Part shown: one piece after another, positions 11,309 through 24,254 of the stretch
How the letters are laid out: every line of letters begins with the position of its first letter
How positions within the stretch are numbered: the first letter of the stretch is position 1
NCBI RefSeq assembly: GCF_016906535.1
Contig: NC_057383.1
Location: 1,426,001 to 1,490,000, forward strand
Direction: 5' to 3'
DNA length: 64,000 nucleotides
Source of the DNA: Rhizoctonia solani
Lineage: Eukaryota > Basidiomycota > Agaricomycetes > Cantharellales > Ceratobasidiaceae
Translations under genes and position numbers: made by a program
Notes under the pieces: model-generated
The model's database searches: none
Seen by the model: only the letters and a program-made list of their open reading frames with translations
What the model was told of the DNA's origin: nothing

Positions 11309-13630
11309 TCTTTTCTACTACTGTAGGGGGCGGATGAGTCTGTGTCAAGTTCGGCCTTTGAGTTGGTCGAGAACTGAATCACGAGATGTTTAGAGGCGAA
11401 TATCTATACGGAACTAAACGCCCGCGAAATGAGCCCATATGCTATTTATATTTCGATAACTTATTTTTTTTTACCTGGGGTATAGAATATATTATGTATT
11501 TGATTTACATCTCACTTGCGGAGTGCTGCAACTCCCGGAATACAAACAAAACCCAGTCTTGAGCTTGGTGACGATTGCAACGGCTGAGTATTGGTAAAGG
11601 TGAGACGCGAAACTTACACCAAAGGAAAGGGCTGCAAGGTACGAACACAGGGAGAAATCCAATTAAATGCAAAATATATGCACAGTAAGCACATACTTCA
11701 ATAGCTGTTCGCCGTGAACCATTTTTCTTTTCTGAGCTTTACAATATACAATAAGAATATTCTTGAATCACGAAGGCACAACAGAGGCGGTTATGATCTC
11801 CTAGCTGCGATTCTCCCCTGAAATATTTTTTCTTGCCCCTTTGATACAGCAGTACAGCTCTAAACCAGTTACAAAGTATATATAATTGGAATCGTTGGTA
11901 TAAGTATGTACTAAGAATATCGTTCAAGTTGATCTTGGGGGGGGGGAGGTTCATCTGTTCGACACGGCCTAGACCGTCTCAGAGTACCACAATAGACAAT
12001 AAATTGCTCCATGGACTTCAAGATATATCTATACGAGTTGTAGCAGCTGTTCAACACCCCCAGAAGCTATAGCTAGGACTCGGGCCGAAGGACAGAACTT
12101 TATCTATCTAATCTTTGTCCTCGATCAACTTGCAGAGTACGTCATTCAGGGGGCTTTTAGGAAGGTTATCCAACAACTATATACATACTCAAACTAAGCT
12201 TTCCCCGATTTATTCATTACCCGGACCTTTGAAATAGGCCAACATTATTGGGGTTTGATGAGGCGCACGAAAGCTTAGCGTACTCTGACACATACCCCTG
12301 GACCGCAAGATGGACTTGAAGATAAAACCATCAGGAATACGACCCCCAGTTCTTAGAACGGGTGAGCCAAGATTCGATGAAAAATTATTTAGCTCGTCGC
12401 TTAGATACACGTGCGTTATAAGTAGGCTGTGGAGTTTACACTCAGAGAGGAGCGCTGGGCTTGGCTGTGTGGTTGCGTCGTTTGGTCTGGCCCGGTTCGA
12501 TGAGCGTTCCGGTGGTACCGGTGGTACTAGAGCCGTAGCATATATTGAAATATTTATCATTGATTGATTTGCCCTGAAAAATGATTCTAACCGCCTTGGC
12601 TCAAAGTTTTCGTCGATGTGATCAGCCTTGGTAAAATCTGGGTCAGCCTACCCCGTCGATTACAACCGGAAGACATGTAAGCGGGAATTTAGTTAACTAC
12701 TGGAGTTTGAATCCTCAAATCCACTCTCTTAGAAGCAAAATTTTGGCTACTCATGGTATCTTTGCTTCGGTCAATAGCGAATGCCAGTGAACTTTTGGAT
12801 CGGAGTGGGGACCTTTTCCTGCACATCATGATAGAAGAGCAACTATCGTACATGTGAAGTCATATCAAGAAATATCAAGAAACATGATGACATGTGCGTG
12901 GAGCAGCAGGCTTAGTCTTTCTTCATGGATATCGAGTTTAGCGAGAGCACTTACCGATCCATGACGGGTTCGGGTTTGAAACTTCATCCTTGGCAGCAGT
13001 GAGGTCCTGCTGCTCATCGATTTCGTGGCCTTGTTATGATGTGATATTATCTACTACGGCGGATCACTCGAAGAAGGCTTCGGATAAACTCCTATGAATT
13101 GGTTCATTTCAAGCATAGACAGACAACGAATTCAGCGAATTTGGCCCATAGGGATGTAGGAAGCGCCCACGTTCCTGGCTGAGCTAATTTATGGCACGTG
13201 CACATTCACACAACTGGTTCTCTTGGCATCCTCGCCGGACAGCGACTGCGTGCAGTAATAGCGCGGGATGGTTCTGTTCTGATGTCTAGTAGCTGATAGA
13301 ACATAAATCAAGTCCATAAACGACAAACCCACCGGCAAAAGGAGAATGTCCGGTGTGGGGGTTAACGGCACAGGGCATGCCAAGTGTACGATCAGCTTGG
13401 CACGCGACCAGTATTCGCATTCATCTACGCACGTTCTTCAGGTAGTGGCTCGTATTGCTCGTTAGATATTGTCTGGGCTTGTCGTTTTGGAGTGTGCCAT
13501 GCCTGTGCCTGATGCTTCGGCCGGTCGTGCGATCAGCTTCATTGCCTAGCATTTGGATCTTGCTTTAAAAATGACCGTACCGTCTCTGTGATCCATAGGG
13601 TTGTGCGCTCGTCATCTCTCTTTGCCCGAA
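11309..13630. other. 2.3 kb intergenic region, no gene recognised
   Basis: AT-rich, with homopolymer tracts (T run near 11464, G run near 11939). No frame shows conserved residues or plausible splicing. The frames at 12210-12567 overlap on both strands and look incidental. The last 200 bp are the likely promoter of PHO89. Confidence 0.5.
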
Positions 13631-16170
13631 ATGCCGCGCCTTGCACAGTATGACTACCTATTCGCCTTTGGTGTTATATTCGCCTTCCTCGATGCCTTCA
13701 ACATTGGCGCAAATGATGTTGCCAACTCGTCAGTTCTACCCTTATCAATCATCATTTGATGCTTATACCCTATTAGATTCGCGACATCCGTGTCTTCTAG
13801 GTCACTGACAATGCGACAGGCCGTCGCTATTGCAAGTGTAATGGAGTTCTTAGGTGCAGTTCTTGTTGGTGCGCGTGTAGCATCAACCATCCGTAACGGC
13901 ATTAGTATGTCAGTCAGTCACCTAACCTCCGACTTGCTAATTTACACACGGATTTCAGTCGATATCAGCATATTTAACCAGGATCCTGCCATGCTTCTAC
14001 TTGCTATGGTTTGCGCTATCTGTGCCTCGTCCCTATGGCTCACGATGGCTACTCGATTGAGTATGCCTGTCAGCACCACCCACAGTATTAGTATGTAGCT
14101 CTTTGGACTTCAAATCTTATGTGAAACTAATTGAGACACTTTAGTTGGTTCGTTGATCGGTGTTGGCATCGCCGCAGGTGGGGCCAAGAGCATTAAGTGG
14201 GGATGGAATGGTAACGGTGTTGCTTTTGTATTCGCTTCGGTGAGTGAACAATCTCTCCAAACTTCAACAACGTGGTTCTGAACTTAAGAATAGTGGGTCA
14301 TCGCCCCTGCCGTGGCCGGAGGCTTCGCAGCCATTGTTTTCTTGCTCACCAAGTTTGTGGTAAGTCTTTATTTTATCGGCTTGTTTTATATGACCTCACG
14401 CCTTGCTAGGTTTTGAACCGTGACGGTGATGCCTCGGTCAAATATGGTCTTATGTTCGCTCCGATATACTTTTTGTAAGCATGCGACCGCACATATAGCC
14501 GCGCATATATTGACTTTTGGACGGTAGCGTTGTCTCTGGTGTCCTCACTATGGCCATCCTCTGGAAGGGCTCCCCTTCACTTGGGCTGAGTGAAATGCCT
14601 CCTGGCGAGATGTCTGCTGCAATCATCGGAACTGGTAAATACTGGCAAGCCGGTTTTCTTGACGCATATTCACCAGTTTCCCTCTAGCTGCTGTTGTGAT
14701 GTTATTGTCCATAATCTTCTGGCTCCCGTACGTCCATGCGCGTGTTGTTAAGGGTGATTATACCGTCCGTTGGTATCACTTCTTCATGGGTACTTAATTC
14801 CCTTATATCCACTGAGCTATATCTGACCTAATATCCCAGGTCCTCTCTTGTGGAGGCGCCAACCTCCGGCAGACGCTGCCGAATTTATTGCTGGTGCTGT
14901 CCCCGATTACTACAAGGGTCACCATGCCGAGGACGCTGTCGCTCCTGCCGACGATGAAGAGCATGGTGCTGCTCGTCACCTCCGCAAGGATGAGACCCAG
15001 CAAGTGCAGAGCGGCAAGAGCGATTCGATTACTGAGGAAAAGCCTACGGGAAGTGATCGTGATGCATCCGAGCCTGCTCCCACCGCTCCTGTTCAAGAAA
15101 AGTCAAGAATTGCCCGGTTGACTGCAGTTGAGGGACCTCCGATCGAGGGAGCGTGGTAAGTTGCTTACCCCTTAATCTGCTATCGTCTCATGACCCACGC
15201 CTATTAGGATCGAGCCCAAGAACTTATACATTATTGCCCGTTACCGCACTATCCCATTCATCGTCAAGGTTTTCACTCATGGCACCACGGTCGATGTGCT
15301 TGACATGCAAGCTCAAGGCCAGTCCAAGGAGGGGCGCAGACTTCAAGACATGCATAACCGGGCTGCCCAATACGACAATCGCACAGAACATTTGTACTCT
15401 TTCCTTCAGGTCATGACCGCCGCTACTGCATCGTACGAAAGTTTGTTTTGCAAAGCTCGTTCATCAATACTGATCATCCTCCAGCTTTGCGCATGGAAGT
15501 AACGACGTCTCGAACGCCATCGGCCCCTTTGCTACGTAAGCCACCGTCTCCCAATTATTATCTCAGGCTAATGTAAAGTTCATGTATAGGATTTACTTCA
15601 CCTGGCATACTGGTACCTTCGCAGGAAGCAAGAGCCCTGTCGCAGTCTGGATGTTAGTCTTCGGTGGCGCGGCAATCGTCATCGGTCTCGCTACCTATGG
15701 CTACAATGTATGTTCGGTTGATTCTTAGGGCTGAACCAACTGCTAACACCTTTCTTTGTAGATCATGCGTGTCCTCGGCAACCGTCTGACTCTGCACTCT
15801 CCTTCGCGCGGATTCTCTATGGAGCTTGGTGCCTCTCTCGCTGTCGTTCTGGCGAGCCAGGTCGCAGTACCCGTTTCGACAACACAATGCATTACTGGTG
15901 CCACCCTTGCCGTCGGTTTGTGTAACGGTGACCTGCATGCTCTGAACTGGCGTATGGTAAGCACTTCGCCTGTCGTTTATAACAATATTTGTGCTCATGA
16001 AGACCTACTAGTTCGGATGGATTTTCTTCTCTTGGGTTCTCACCATTCCTTGTGCGGGTCTTCTCGCAGGGTGCTTGGTATGTTCATCTGTCTTCGATAA
16101 TGAAATGAGTTGCTGACTCCTTGTCCCTTAGTTCGGGATCATTGCCAATGCTCCTCGATTCAGCAGCTAG
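13631..16170 (+). CDS. PHO89: Sodium-dependent phosphate symporter, PHO89/PiT family
   Basis: High-affinity sodium/inorganic phosphate cotransporter of the plasma membrane (PiT family). Both family signatures are present and symmetrical: GANDVANSFATSV in the N-terminal repeat and GSNDVSNAIGPFAT in the C-terminal repeat. Each repeat also carries the partner motif PVSTT (PVSTTHS and PVSTTQC). Hydrophobic helices flank a large hydrophilic acidic central loop rich in Glu, Asp, Ser and Lys (about 14850-15150), the usual site for the cytosolic loop. About fifteen exons join without a frame break; the first introns are 13729-13776 and 13905-13958. Start MPRLAQYDYLFAFG begins directly before the first helix, as in the family. 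Length is about 600 residues, typical of fungal members. Expression is expected to respond to phosphate starvation, but I did not identify a clear regulator site. Confidence 0.95.
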
Positions 16171-17385
16171 ATACATCTCTTTTCCTAAAAATGTGTTCTG
16201 TGGTTGTGGTTGTCTTTATTGCTTTTGATGAATATAATTCTTTCGCTCCTCACCAAGTATGTTGTCTACCAGGAATACGTTGGAATGAATGATATTCCGG
16301 CTAGAGTATACTGGCCCTGGGATGCTTTCGAGTAGGATAGTAGGAGCAATCGAGTGCGGAAAGATAAACATAATAGTCATCATTACCGCAAAAACCGGGA
16401 TCACTAATCAAAATCGCATCACAATATTAATATTGCAAGTGTGGTAGAATAGACAGGTATTTGAACCATCACGACTATTATGCATTAAAGTATTTTATCT
16501 TTATGTATCCCCAATAACGTCCTCCTAAGTGAGAAAACTGCTGGATTGTATATATATATCTTCAGGGTGTTGCGAGTCGTGCCCCAGGATAGGATCATGC
16601 ACTCTGCGCCGTTACTGTGTTCTAATCGTTAGTCCTGTCGTTTTGTGGCTACGTGTGTTTAGGCATTGATATATGCTATTCTCTATTCCAGTGCCCAAGA
16701 AATATGCCGATGTCACATATATTGTGCCACTATTTGGGAAGAATCCCAGCTGCTTTACCGTGCTGCTCACTAATCAATAGCAACGGGCAAAGTGCCAATC
16801 ACTGGTCATCACGTGGTAACCAGCCTCCCGGAGCAACAATCCATGCTCGAATCACACTACAAGTATCTGTCCAGCGTACAATATCTCGTATCCGCCAGAA
16901 ACGCAATTCAAAGTGTAGCGAATCTATGAATCTTGCTCTCACTTCCTTTCTTTGATGATTTTCGCCGCCTATCAGCGCTAGCGGGTGGCCGAGATGACCG
17001 ACAACTGCATGTGGGGCGACATGGCTTGGATTCAGCCGACGCGCTTGACGAACTGCTCATGTTCAACTCATTCAGCGAAGGTTCCAATACTCTGTCGCTT
17101 GTACGCTTAGTTGAACCGGACTCACGTGGGTCCTGTGAACATGATGGAGATGCTACGTTTGTGAGTCAATCAGGAAATTCAGTGAGTGGATCTTACACTG
17201 TTCACGACCATGCTGTACCTTAGGCGGAATGCTACTCGTGGTGTCCCCCCAGGACTTTCTTTCTGACCCAGGTCCGAACAAGTTCGGATTGGTAGTATAA
17301 AGCACGGCTGGACTGGGGCAATGGATGTTCATCATACAGGTTCTACTTACCTATTCTGCAGCTTCTCTTAAGCTCAACTCGAAAA
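16171..17385. other. intergenic between PHO89 and the thaumatin gene
   Basis: No gene recognised. It contains AT-rich sequence (TATATATATC near 16550) and ends with the TATA box and leader of the thaumatin-like gene. Confidence 0.5.
17296..17302 (+). promoter_or_regulatory. TATA box of thaumatin-like gene
   Basis: TATAAAG lies 84 bp upstream of the ATG at 17386, typical core-promoter spacing for a strongly expressed secreted-protein gene. Positional inference. Confidence 0.55.
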
Positions 17386-18372
17386 ATGAGATTTACCATC
17401 GCTGCTCTGCTCTTGCTCTCGCAGGCTCTGCCCTCGGTCGTACTTTCACAGTATACAACGCTTGCCCCTTCACTATCTGGCCAGCTGTCTTCGTACGTAT
17501 ACCTTCGGCTATCTTAGAGGAAAATGACTTAGTTGTATATTTTAGACTGATCTAAATGTTGGATCCGCCGTCCCCAGCATCGAGACTGGATGGGAGGCCC
17601 CGGCCTGGAGCAAGCGTACCTTCAACGTGCCCGACAACTGGAAGGCGGGTCGTATCTGGGGTCGCCGCAACTGCAACTTCTCTTCCAACCCTGGTCCTAA
17701 CTCTTGTCTTACCGGTGGCTGCAACGGTGGACTGAGGTGTGACTCTCGCACTGGTACTGGTGTACCTCCAGCAAGTGTTGCCGAGTGGACTCTCAGCGCT
17801 GGTGACGGCCAGGATTGGTACGATGGTAAGCGCTTGAAACGACGGCCCTAGTTGGTTGGAAATCTCATACGGGAACTCTAAACAGTATCACTCGTCGACG
17901 GATACAACCTACCCATGCGTATCTCGAACAGCGTTAGCTGCCCAGTCGCCGAGTGCGCTGTTGACCTTGGCCCGAACTGCCCTGCTCCTCTGAAGGGACC
18001 TTTCGATGGCTCTGGCTTCCCTGTTGGCTGCAAGGTAATTGATAATTATACTATATGCGTCATCCATATTGACATTCTGCCTCAAGTCTGCTTGCGTTGC
18101 GAACCTCGACGGCAACCAGGGCAACTCGAAGAATTGCTGCTCTGGACAGTACAGCACCCCTCAGACTTGCCCTCCTAGCGGTGTTCAGTACTACTCGTAC
18201 TTCAAGAATGCCTGCCCACGTTCGTACGTCTATGCTTATGACGAATCGAGCAAGACTGCTCTCTGGACCTGCCCTGCCTCGAAGAAGGCTGACTGTAAGT
18301 CCTGATCTCTGACCTTCCAATATGTGACTGCTAAATTTATTCCCTGTAGACACCCTTACTTTCTGCCCTTGA
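17386..18372 (+). CDS. Secreted thaumatin-like protein (PR-5 / GH64-like fold)
   Basis: Small secreted protein of the thaumatin family; fungal members can bind or cut beta-1,3-glucan. A signal peptide (MRFTIAALLL...) is followed by mature RTFTVYNACPFTIWPAVF, and 16 cysteines are present as in large thaumatin-like proteins. Other hallmarks are ETGWEAP, the block TGGCNGGLRC, VSLVDGYNLP, CPAPLKGP, NCCSGQY, and the C-terminal YTLTFCP. Introns: 17493-17545, 17826-17885, 18035-18086 and 18295-18349. The five exons sum to 767 bp, one short of a codon multiple. The break is inside the signal peptide near 17415, where ATG and mature protein are in different frames; one added base near CTCTTG would give 255 residues. 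The alternative in-frame ATG at 17325 lies too close to the TATA box and gives no good signal peptide. Confidence 0.9.
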
Positions 18373-20984
18373 GCGATTGTGTGAAATTTATGGTAAAAAT
18401 GCTGGCTTAGAATTGATATTTCTTTTTGTACTCCTACTACATTTAGCTAGACAATGTGATGCTTATGCTTTGTCTTGAATTTCGAGCGGAGCTGCAGTTG
18501 AGAGAAACCTTCTCAATATACGCTCGGTCATGTGTTCGAGATTCAGGTGATAGACATCGCGGGGTACCGCACTTGAGTTTGTATGGCCTGAATCTTTAGA
18601 TAAGGAGGGAATCGGATTGGGATAGTTTTCCTCCCCTCCCCTTGTATCCGGACAAGGGGCTGGCTCTATCATAGATGCCGTTAACGGGATCAAATAAATG
18701 GCTCAAGATCAGTGCCAAGTGCAATGCTACCTATTGCGGTTTATGGGCTATTTTGAACCAAATCAGGGGTTGGTTGATTGGCTTCTAGAGGTCGGCGTGC
18801 GTAATGTGACCTAATGAACCGAGCGTAAGAGACCCTTACTGCTGTCCCCTTGATTGCGGATTTGATCCTCGGACGAGGGTTGCTAAGTGTATGCCTAAGA
18901 AGGCGGACCAATATAGGATACGCTAGAAACGGTTCTAGGCTAGCCAACGGGGTTGCGCATTTAGAGAAATCTTCAGCTGATGAGCCCTTGAGCGATTGTA
19001 CCTCGGGTCTTACATTATTATATCCTCATTTGTAGCTCATATACAGCTCAAATATAGCCACATAGCTACAAGGGACACTGTACGGAGACTGTGTTATTTG
19101 AGATTTATCAATGAGAACATAATCAATATAAAGTATATCAAAACAATATTTCGTTTCTGTTCAACTTGTCCATCTGCCGACAGTGGAAGAATTAGGAACA
19201 TGCACCGTAGCAATAAGGTTCCCATGCCGTGAGTGTAAGACTATGCATTGGTGCCCTATTCAGACATAGTATCCGGCGCTTGATACCAACATAATAATCC
19301 AGTCTACTAGTACTAGCGGCCCAACCTCAACTCTAAGTGTTACGGAAAGGTCCGAGGACGATCTGCACTTGTCTGATCAGCTGAGAAAAGAATAACCTTC
19401 TCAGATAGCGGGTATGTCAATATCCCTACACCGAGGCCAGCACGTTATCAACGCCGATCATTGATTGTATGTTCGTTAGAGGGGCGTTGTATGGTGTGAT
19501 ACCGGTATGTATCCATCAGAAATTTCTACATTTATTCCACGGGCCGGAGGTACTTGATGGGGATAAGGGCATGTGCCGCACCCGGGAGTGCTCTTGGCAC
19601 GTGAGTCGAGTAGAGTTTAGCGTTATGTACGATTTAGGAAATATTAGTTTGGTATCTACACCATCCAAATGACTCTGATGTGTGTGTGAATCGGTGAGAA
19701 GCTAATCGCGCAGGTCACTGGATTGATGAACGCATGGACACTTGGGGACTTGGAGAGTTGGGCCACCCGGGTTACCTCCCTTCGGCGACCATGACTTCAT
19801 GATTCAACCAAGTCTAGGGCCGGGGATAGCCAGACGACCACAGAAAGGTCCTGAAGTTCCGCTGAGATTCCAGTTCGATCACCGTGAGGACGGGTGAGAA
19901 ACGAGAGATGGAACTAGAAGCGTGAAGTATTGGTAGGAACTCAAATGCACGTTTGCGGGAGTACCGGTATCAAAGGCTAATTTCAGGGGCTGAGAGAGAG
20001 GGAAAGCAAATGGAGACGAGTGAAGATTCGATTTGATCACATGAGCACGACCGTCGACGCGATACAGATAGCCCTGAAAAATTCGATGATGTAGTGTGGG
20101 GGTCTAGAAAGCCTAAGATGGCCGGATAGTGTTGGGAGAAGCATTGAAGCACGAGTCGCGTGGAATGAATATTGGGGATTCTCGGGTGGGAATGGGTCGT
20201 TGCAAGCAAAATATGCTCGTGATTCCAGACATGTGAGTGCGCGCAACTTCCAGCATAGGAATAGCGGTCCCACTGCAATAGGTTAGGTGGTGCTGTACCA
20301 GTATACAAGAGTAAAACCACAAAAAAGGAAGAGAATGGGCTCGCAAGCATATGGCACACAATAGTCGATTACGGAAATACCATATCCCATGACGTCCCGC
20401 ACTGGCCGAGTGCAATATATGCAAACCTGAACCCACGCAGGATCTTGGCCGAGAGAATATATTGAGAGCAAAATGTTGATGATATGGCATGGAGTATACC
20501 ACGACTGAGCAAGAGACAGAGATGAAGACGGGTCAGCCGGATGATCTACAGGGCCCAGAAGCACAGTATAAGCACAGTAGAGCCCCGATGAAGACTACAG
20601 ATGAGTGAGCTACGATCTTCAAGCAATAGATTGTAGTCTCTAGGCACCAGTCGAGCAATCAAGTCCACTCAACCGTGGTCCCACTGGCTGGAATACATGC
20701 GATAGTCGTTATGCGTACCTTTGATCGATCCGTGGACACGGGCGCTTGTTAGGTACCCAATCTGGAAAAGTCAATGCAAATTGTTACCGAAATTCTCTAG
20801 TTGACCTTATTCCTGGACACTTTGCGCTCCCTAACTCAGCCATATACGCAGCGGTTGCTAGGACTCTGGGCAATCCGTATGTGCATATATAGACCATGTC
20901 CGGATATGATTCACTAACGCAATGCTCGGAACTCGTGCTCAGTATCGTCCACTCTCCAAAGCCACTCTTGCTCGCAAACGGGCC
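18373..20984. other. 2.6 kb intergenic region, no gene recognised
   Basis: Several minus-strand frames overlap in all phases at 19970-20564, but none has splice logic or recognisable residues. The region probably includes the NOP53 promoter at its right end. An in-frame ATG at 20922 is an alternative NOP53 start. Confidence 0.5.
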
Positions 20985-22732
20985 ATGGCTATCTCCACCG
21001 TCAGTAGAGTGAACAAGGTGTGCTTTGCATCCATATCATAGGCTGCACGTTGATCATAACTATAGATAAAGTCTAGGTACGGCGCACCGTCTCAGCCATC
21101 TCAATCTACACGCAAGGGCAAGAAGGCCTGGCGCAAGAATGTTGATATTGAAGACGTCGAAGACCGCCTGGAGGGACTGAGAGACGAAGAACGGGAAACA
21201 GGGTCAGCTTCCGTTAAATCATCCTGCTCTTAGTAACTCATTTCCAACCTCTACAGCGGCCCGGTGCATGAAAAGTCTAATACAGAGCTATTTGCGGTCG
21301 ATGTCCATGGAGATGAACAACGTGAGTCTGATATTAAAGCTTATCAACCTTTTTAATATCTTACTCTAATTTACGGTAGTCAAGAAACAGATGCGAAAGC
21401 ATCGTCCCCTCAAGTACATGGAGCTGCTCGCCCGACGTTCGGCGGTTCCTGCCGTCCATTCCCGTGTCTCTATCCCAACCCCCACATCAGAATCCTCGAA
21501 GCCCCGCATACGCGTGAGTGCCGCTGAGAAAGCTCGACTCCTTCGTATCGCACACCGGACCAAGAATCCACTCGAGGCGATCCAAGGTCGATCCAATCTC
21601 CCAGCAAGTGAAGCTGTGAAGCGTAGTGGCAAGTACGATGTCTGGGCTTCGGAGGATCCCGACGAGGTGTCGCTTATGCATGCTATGCGGACGTCCGAGG
21701 CCAAGGAATACTTGCTCCCGATTGTCAAGAGTCATAAATCCCGAGTAAGTGTTCTCGTTATGTCCCCGTGCTTTGTTTCCTGATCTGCCAATCTTAGGCA
21801 CCGCCATCGGCACCACCTTCGGTTCCTCCCCTCACGAACGCCATCCTCCCGAAGGCTGTGATATATCCCGATGCAGGAACATCGTACAACCCAACGTACG
21901 AAGAACACCAGGAGCTCTTACAAGCTGCCCATGAACGAGAAGTGAAACGGGTAGAAAATACGGAAAAGGCGGAGGAAGTGAGGAGAAGGATGGAGGCTGC
22001 ATGGGAAAGGAAGGGAGAAAACATGGTAGAGGGTATGATCGTGGACGTCGGGGAAGAAAACGAGGAAGATGCTCCAGAGGAAGAACGTGTCGACCCGGTC
22101 AAGCCACCCCAGAGGAAGACTGCTCAGCAGAGGAGGAAAGCTGCCCGAGTACTCGCCGAGGTAAGCCGAATTCCTTTAGATTCGCTCCGGAACAAAGTAT
22201 AAACCATTTGAATCGTGTTAGAAACGTTCGCGAGCCAGTCTTGCTCAGAAGCGGCAACAACTGGCATCTTTATCGACTCTCAAGTCGCTTCGTCGCACGG
22301 TAGCCAACGCCCAGTCTGAATCTCAAAAAGCCGCGGCTGAGCGAGCAGAAAAGAAGCTTGCTAAGGGGTTGATGGGGATGAAGATAGGTCCGTCCGTGGC
22401 AGCATTTGCCGTAATATTCCTCTGACAGAATGCCTTGTCGACAGGAAAACACGTTGTGAAGGAGGGTGAAATCGACTTTCAGCTTGGGGAAGACTTGCCT
22501 GAAAGTTTCCGCGAGCTAAAGCCTGAGGGGAACCTCTGGCGGGACCGCTGGGGAAGCATGGTAGCTAGAGGAAAAGTCGAGCCTCGAGCTCCGGTATTGT
22601 GAGTACCAATTTATTGGAACTGCTTGAAAAGGCCATTCTGACACACACCCCTTGTGTAGGGCTGCCCGTAAGAAGACGAAGACCAAGGAGTACGAGAAAC
22701 ACTCGTACAAACAATTCGATGCTCGAAACTAG
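20985..22732 (+). CDS. NOP53: Ribosome biogenesis protein Nop53 (GLTSCR2 family)
   Basis: Nucleolar factor needed for late 60S maturation; it docks the exosome helicase Mtr4 on pre-60S particles. The family N-terminal motif is clear: STRKGKKAWRKNVDIEDVEDRL, followed by ELFAVDVHGDE. Next come a long Lys/Arg/Glu-rich coiled region (EEHQELLQAAHERE and onward), the late block KAARVLAEKRSRASLAQKR, and the conserved C-terminal blocks LPESFRELKPEGNLWRDRW and RGKVEPRAPV. The tail is basic (KKTKTKEYEKHSYKQFD). Exons join cleanly; the final one follows an intron with donor GTGAGTACC near 22598. The first intron probably ends at ATAAAG, giving MAISTVSRVNKSRYGAPSQ. The ATG at 20922 is in frame and would add 21 residues; I prefer 20985 because the conserved region begins soon after it. 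Confidence 0.92.
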
Positions 22733-22920
22733 GCTTTATGTGGGACTCTTGCTATTATATATTTGTTTTGTCTGTACATATTGGGATATATATCTGTAGA
22801 AACACGAGGTCAAAGAAATACAGGCTATGATCTTGCTTTGGTGAATTACAGGGGATTAGATAATATCAGCGCTACTGGGTTATAGCCATCCCACTAATTT
22901 GGCTCCGTGCCCAAACTACC

Positions 22921-24123
22921 ATGGCACAATACGAACGACTTGAGGCGGATGCACCCGAGCTTGAGTTTAGATGTAAGTTTTCAGCACGAAATGCGCTTTA
23001 TAATGACATGAATATCCCTAAAGCATTCCTCGGAGACGAAAATCAGCAGCGAGGACCGACCAGTCAGACTGCCCCATCTCGAGGATGGTCCGACCAGTCT
23101 CGCGGTGGCCCAGCCCCTATATGGTCGATAGACTACTACCAAAAATGGTTTGACGTTGACACCGTGACAGTAAGTCTCATCAGCTAGATGGCCTCGTCTA
23201 TGACCCACTCTTGGCCTAGGTTCTAGCGCGTATAACCCACACTATGAACCCCTTCTCTGCAGACCCATCCCCATTCACCGGTCCTCCCGCATCACAGCCT
23301 CCCTTTGCGTTCCTGCCCTCGTCGACGGACTCGAAACCCGACCTTTACGGCCCGTTCTGGACGCTTACGACCGTTATATTCGCTCTCTATGTCTTCTCAT
23401 CCTTCGCCGCGAGTATTACCAGCTACCTGAGTGCCAAGCCGTTCGAGTACGACTTTGCGTTATTGAGCATTGGAGTTAGGTTGGTATTACCCTTTATTGT
23501 GCTGCGATACAACGTGACTAAGAAATGGTTTGATTTAGTTTGGTATATGCCTATGGGTTTGGCACGCCATTCGCGGTTTGGGGTGCGCTGCGATATCTCG
23601 GAACTGAGTGGTCGATCGTAGAAGCAATAGCAGTATGGGGGTATGCGATGGCGGTTTGGATACCCACTGCAGTGAGTTCTCGAATTCCCCACATTTATTC
23701 CCATAAACGAGTAATTAATCTTGGCTCTGACACCGCTGTTTATCATACGTGGAACCAAATTATTGACGCGGTACCCGACCTAAGGCATTATGCATCATCC
23801 CTATTCCAATATTACGATGGGTTCTAGTTGGCTTAGCGTTCGGGTCCTCAGGCTGGTACATAACAAGGAACGTTTATCCCGTACTAGCGTCGGTAAGTGA
23901 TATTGTAACTAATAGATTCTAGACAAACATTTAATAACGCTTCTTAAAGGCCGACCAGAAGCCTGCGCGCTTGATTATCGTAGCACTCGCAATCCTTCAT
24001 GCCGCTATTGCACTAACTTTTAAGGTTTTATTTTTCTCATACTACATCGTATCCGAAATAGGCGGAAAAGATCCCATCGCGGGGTCTGGCCCAACCACGA
24101 ACACAACCCGAATTTTCCTTTGA
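22921..24123 (+). CDS. Yip1-domain Golgi/endosomal membrane protein (YIPF1/2-like)
   Basis: Integral membrane protein of the Yip1 family, which works with Rab GTPases in ER-Golgi and Golgi-endosome traffic. A cytosolic N-terminus of about 100 residues contains the family-typical stretch WSIDYYQKWFDVDT, then ARITHTMNPF and DLYGPFWTLTTVIFALYVFSS. About five hydrophobic helices follow (the first is TTVIFALYVF; others lie in FGTPFAVWGALRYLG, AVWGYAMAVWIP, LRWVLVGLAFGSSGWYI and LIIVALAILHAAIALTFKVLFF). The order DLYGPFW, YGFG, GY, P is characteristic. Six exons join in frame; one intron is about 113 nt and three introns use AAG acceptors. The gene ends 131 bp from the convergent CSN1 stop. Confidence 0.85.
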
Positions 24124-24254
24124 AGCCGATCTGGCGGACGGTGCAACACAAACCTGGCTTGGGGTGCCAGTCAAACGGCATGACTAGATGGCGATTCTTG
24201 CGCTGAATACATTACAGTGTACATAGGTGTTGCTATTTGTAAGAGGGATCTGAT

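Noticed and set aside
12690..12725. tRNA-like B-box (GTTTGAATCC)
   Set aside because: No matching A-box, anticodon stem or acceptor stem could be folded around it.
19970..20564. Minus-strand gene
   Set aside because: Three overlapping frames of similar length, no splice logic and no recognisable residues.
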